From Halomonas cupida (GTDB lineage: Bacteria; Pseudomonadota; Gammaproteobacteria; Pseudomonadales; Halomonadaceae): a DNA stretch of 64,000 nucleotides. The notes beneath the pieces are model-generated. The model worked only from the letters and a program-made list of their open reading frames with translations. It was not told where the DNA came from and did not search any database. Made by a program: the position numbers and the translations under genes. Where the stretch lies: the NCBI RefSeq assembly GCF_900142755.1, contig NZ_FRCA01000014.1, positions 1-64,000 of the forward strand. Direction: 5' to 3'. Positions 62,058 through 64,000 of the stretch are shown here, piece by piece (position 1 is the first letter of the stretch; each line of letters begins with the position of its first letter).

Positions 62058-62089
62058 GTAAAGATTGCACCAGGTAAAGATTGCACCAG
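62058..62089. repeat. Exact 16-bp tandem duplication
   Basis: GTAAAGATTGCACCAG is present twice in direct succession in the sdhE-ihfB divergent region. Confidence 0.95.
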
Positions 62090-62177
62090 TTGCATAGCCG
62101 CCCAGTCTGGCGGCGACAATTGACAACAAGCGGCAACCCCTGCGCTCAGCCCCAGGCGGGACTCACGGAGAAGACCG

Positions 62178-62474
62178 ATGACAAAGTCCGAACTGATAGA
62201 GCAGATTGCAATGCGACAGCCCGAGCTGTCGGTCAAGGACGTCGAGGCCGCCGTTCGCCTCATTCTCGACGACATCACCGATACACTTGCAGAAGGCGGC
62301 AGAGTCGAGATTCGTGGCTTCGGCAGTTTCTCTCTGCACTACCGTGAACCGCGTGTGGGCCGCAACCCGAAGACCGGGGAAGCAGTCGCACTCGACGGCA
62401 AATTCGTGCCACACTTCAAGCCCGGCAAGGAGCTGCGCGAACAGGTTGATGCCAGTCGCGCACTGGGTTACTGA
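62178..62474 (+). CDS. ihfB: Integration host factor beta subunit
   Basis: 98 residues, full length for the family. MTKSELIEQIAMRQPELSVK at the N-terminus, GRVEIRGFGSFSLHYREPR and VGRNPKTGEAVALDGKFVPH contain the DNA-bending beta arm with its Pro intercalator (RNPKTGE). It forms the IHF heterodimer with IhfA, bending DNA in transcription, replication and recombination. GGAG lies upstream of the ATG. It is followed by lapA and lapB, the usual order (after rpsA) in gammaproteobacteria. Confidence 0.95.
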   Translation: MTKSELIEQIAMRQPELSVKDVEAAVRLILDDITDTLAEGGRVEIRGFGSFSLHYREPRVGRNPKTGEAVALDGKFVPHFKPGKELREQVDASRALGY

Positions 62475-62530
62475 GTCCAGCGGTAATGCCCGCTCGACTT
62501 GATGTCTAGACTTACAATGGGAATTCGCTC

Positions 62531-62836
62531 ATGCGTTGGCTCAAAGGCCTGATCACGGCCATCATTCTGCTGGTGGTGCTGATCGTTGGTATTCTCTTCG
62601 CGACCAATAACCAGCAGACCGTACCGCTGGACTTGATCTGGGCGGAGCTTCCTGAGGCATCGCTGTCTGTCTGGCTGTTGAGTTCACTTGCTGTCGGTGT
62701 GCTGCTGGGCATGCTCGCCATGAGCGGTGTTTACCTGCGCCTGCGTGCGACTCTGACCCGCGCTCAGCGCCACAATCAGCAACAGCGCAAGGAACTTGAT
62801 CGACTGCGCATCCAGGAGATGAAGGAACTCCCCTGA
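62531..62836 (+). CDS. lapA: LPS assembly protein A
   Basis: 101 residues. Two membrane helices (about 5-25 and 43-65) flank a short loop with ATNNQQTVPLDLIWAELPEA, the family motif. A C-terminal basic coiled helix follows. LapA works with LapB in the inner membrane to control LpxC turnover and so LPS synthesis. GGGA precedes the ATG, and the stop is one base from the lapB start. Confidence 0.92.
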   Translation: MRWLKGLITAIILLVVLIVGILFATNNQQTVPLDLIWAELPEASLSVWLLSSLAVGVLLGMLAMSGVYLRLRATLTRAQRHNQQQRKELDRLRIQEMKELP

Positions 62837-62837
62837 A

Positions 62838-64000
62838 ATGCCCGATCTCCTGCTGCTGGGTCTGCTGGTTGCCGCCCTGGCCATTGGCTGGGGCCTCGGT
62901 CGACGGGAAAGGAGAACCCATCACGATTCTCCCAAACCCAGTCTGTCGCGAGACTATTTCGTTGGCTTGAATTACCTGCTCAATGATCAGCAGGATCGGG
63001 CGATAGAAACCTTCATCGCCGCCCTCGAGGTCAACAGCGACACCATCGAGACCCATGTCACCCTCGGCAACCTGTTTCGTCAGCGTGGCGAAGCGGATCG
63101 TGCGGTCAAGGTCCACCAGAACCTGCTGGCACGCCCCTTCCTCAATGCCGACCAGGGGGCTCGCGTTCAGCTCGAGCTGTCACGCGACTTTCTTCAGCTC
63201 GGCCTGCTGGATCGCGCTGAACGCCTACTGCAGGGTCTGATTCGTGACGATACCAACAGCGATATACGCCACCAGGCCAAGCGACTTCTCGCTGACCTTT
63301 TCGAGCGCGAGGGTGAGTGGCAGGAAGCGATCAATGTCGCCGTCCCCCACCTGGTACGTCAACACGACGACCTGCGTCGAGCTGCCGGCCATTGGTTCTG
63401 TGAATTAGCCGAGCAGGAACGCAAGAATGCCAGTCTCGGCCTTGCCCGCAAGCATCTCAAGCAGGCGTTGTCGATCGATGACCGCTGTGTGCGCGCCAAC
63501 CTTCTGTACGCGCAGCTCTACCACGACACCGGCCAGTATCGCCAGGCCATCAAGCACCTCGAACGCATCCCGCTGCAGGATCGGGCCTTCATCCCCACCA
63601 TGCTGGAGCCGCTGGAGCGCAACTACCGGCTGATGGATGACATCGAGGGCCTGATCAGTCATCTCAAGCGTCTTCTTGATGAAGCTCCCTATACCAGCGT
63701 AATCGTCCTGCTGGCCCAGACGCTCTGTCGCCACCATGGCGATGATCGCGAGGCCATCAACCTCGTCACCGAGCAACTCAACCGAGAGCCTAGTCTGGGC
63801 GGTGTCGACTTCCTGATGGAGCTCTATCAGCGTGGTGAGCGGAACAACCCGGCCCTCGAAGGCAACGCGTCGAACACTATTCAGCGCCTTGATCTATTGC
63901 GTCACCATACACAGACCCTGCTACAGGAGCTGCCTCGCCATCGCTGCAAGCGCTGCGGTTTCTCGGGCGATCACCTGCACTGGCAATGCCCTCGCTGCAG
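62838..64000 (+). CDS. lapB: LPS assembly protein B, 3' end cut by window edge
   Basis: At least 387 residues visible. An N-terminal membrane helix (LLLLGLLVAALAIGWGLG) is followed by about eight TPR repeats (for example NYLLNDQQDRAIETFIAAL and THVTLGNLFRQRGEADRAVK). The start of the C-terminal rubredoxin-like zinc domain, HRCKRCGFSGDHLHWQCPRC, lies at the right edge. LapB is an adaptor that brings LpxC to FtsH for degradation. Only a few final residues should be missing. Confidence 0.94.
   Translation, partial: MPDLLLLGLLVAALAIGWGLGRRERRTHHDSPKPSLSRDYFVGLNYLLNDQQDRAIETFIAALEVNSDTIETHVTLGNLFRQRGEADRAVKVHQNLLARPFLNADQGARVQLELSRDFLQLGLLDRAERLLQGLIRDDTNSDIRHQAKRLLADLFEREGEWQEAINVAVPHLVRQHDDLRRAAGHWFCELAEQERKNASLGLARKHLKQALSIDDRCVRANLLYAQLYHDTGQYRQAIKHLERIPLQDRAFIPTMLEPLERNYRLMDDIEGLISHLKRLLDEAPYTSVIVLLAQTLCRHHGDDREAINLVTEQLNREPSLGGVDFLMELYQRGERNNPALEGNASNTIQRLDLLRHHTQTLLQELPRHRCKRCGFSGDHLHWQCPRC

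Overview
The window looks like a chromosome segment of a marine or halophilic gammaproteobacterium of the Halomonadaceae (Halomonas-like). The reasons are a core GC content that looks high, a psrA-like regulator divergent from lexA, an ihfB-lapA-lapB run, sdhE-ygfX, and a large exopolysaccharide/LPS locus with sulfation genes. The genus is inferred from gene content and order, not from a database match.

Layout. 1-276: the 5' part of a phage-type GH24 lysozyme running off the left edge. 0.6-4.8 kb: a catabolic unit (DUF3311 small membrane protein, sodium:solute symporter, M20 amidohydrolase) divergent from a LysR regulator. 5-7.5 kb: a HisC/CobD-like aminotransferase and an outer-membrane barrel protein. 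7.6-19.1 kb: a probable LPS-core region with a WaaZ-like protein, a GT-A glycosyltransferase, UDP-glucose dehydrogenase, a UDP-glucuronate epimerase-like enzyme, four GT4 glycosyltransferases, an LPS-kinase-like protein and a PIG-L deacetylase. 19.1-23.3 kb: an AT-rich island with a heparinase-like fragment and an OafA-type acyltransferase, bracketed by the intact PIG-L gene and a damaged second copy of it.

23.4-52.6 kb: a nearly 30-kb block in which every recognised polysaccharide and sulfur gene is on the minus strand. Read 5' to 3' on that strand it encodes an SLC13-type anion permease, CysQ, CysD, a four-helix-bundle (S23) protein, CysNC, WecB, WecC, a methyltransferase/coiled-coil/glycosyltransferase fusion, a double glycosyltransferase, two sulfotransferase-like proteins, a NodB-type deacetylase, a GSCFA protein with an overlapping partner, a membrane/kinase-like fusion, two GT4 enzymes, a polyprenyl-phosphate sugar transferase and a WaaL-like ligase. 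Together these could take up sulfate, activate it to PAPS, sulfate a ManNAc/ManNAcA-containing polysaccharide, and recycle the PAP by-product. Decayed IS3-family elements and an IS30-like fragment sit inside the AT-rich middle of this block.

53.3-57.5 kb: a type IV pilin, PilB and PilC without PilD. 57.5-64 kb: an L,D-transpeptidase, PsrA, LexA, DinB, YgfX, SdhE, IHF-beta, LapA and the start of LapB (cut by the right edge). No rRNA, tRNA or CRISPR array was recognised.

Two genome-wide habits stand out. Short 13-18 bp tandem duplications sit at or between genes, and one lies inside a gene. Arrays with a strict 7-bp period occur in intergenic spacers, including an inverted pair around the S23 gene that splits cysD from cysNC and another inverted pair between lexA and dinB.
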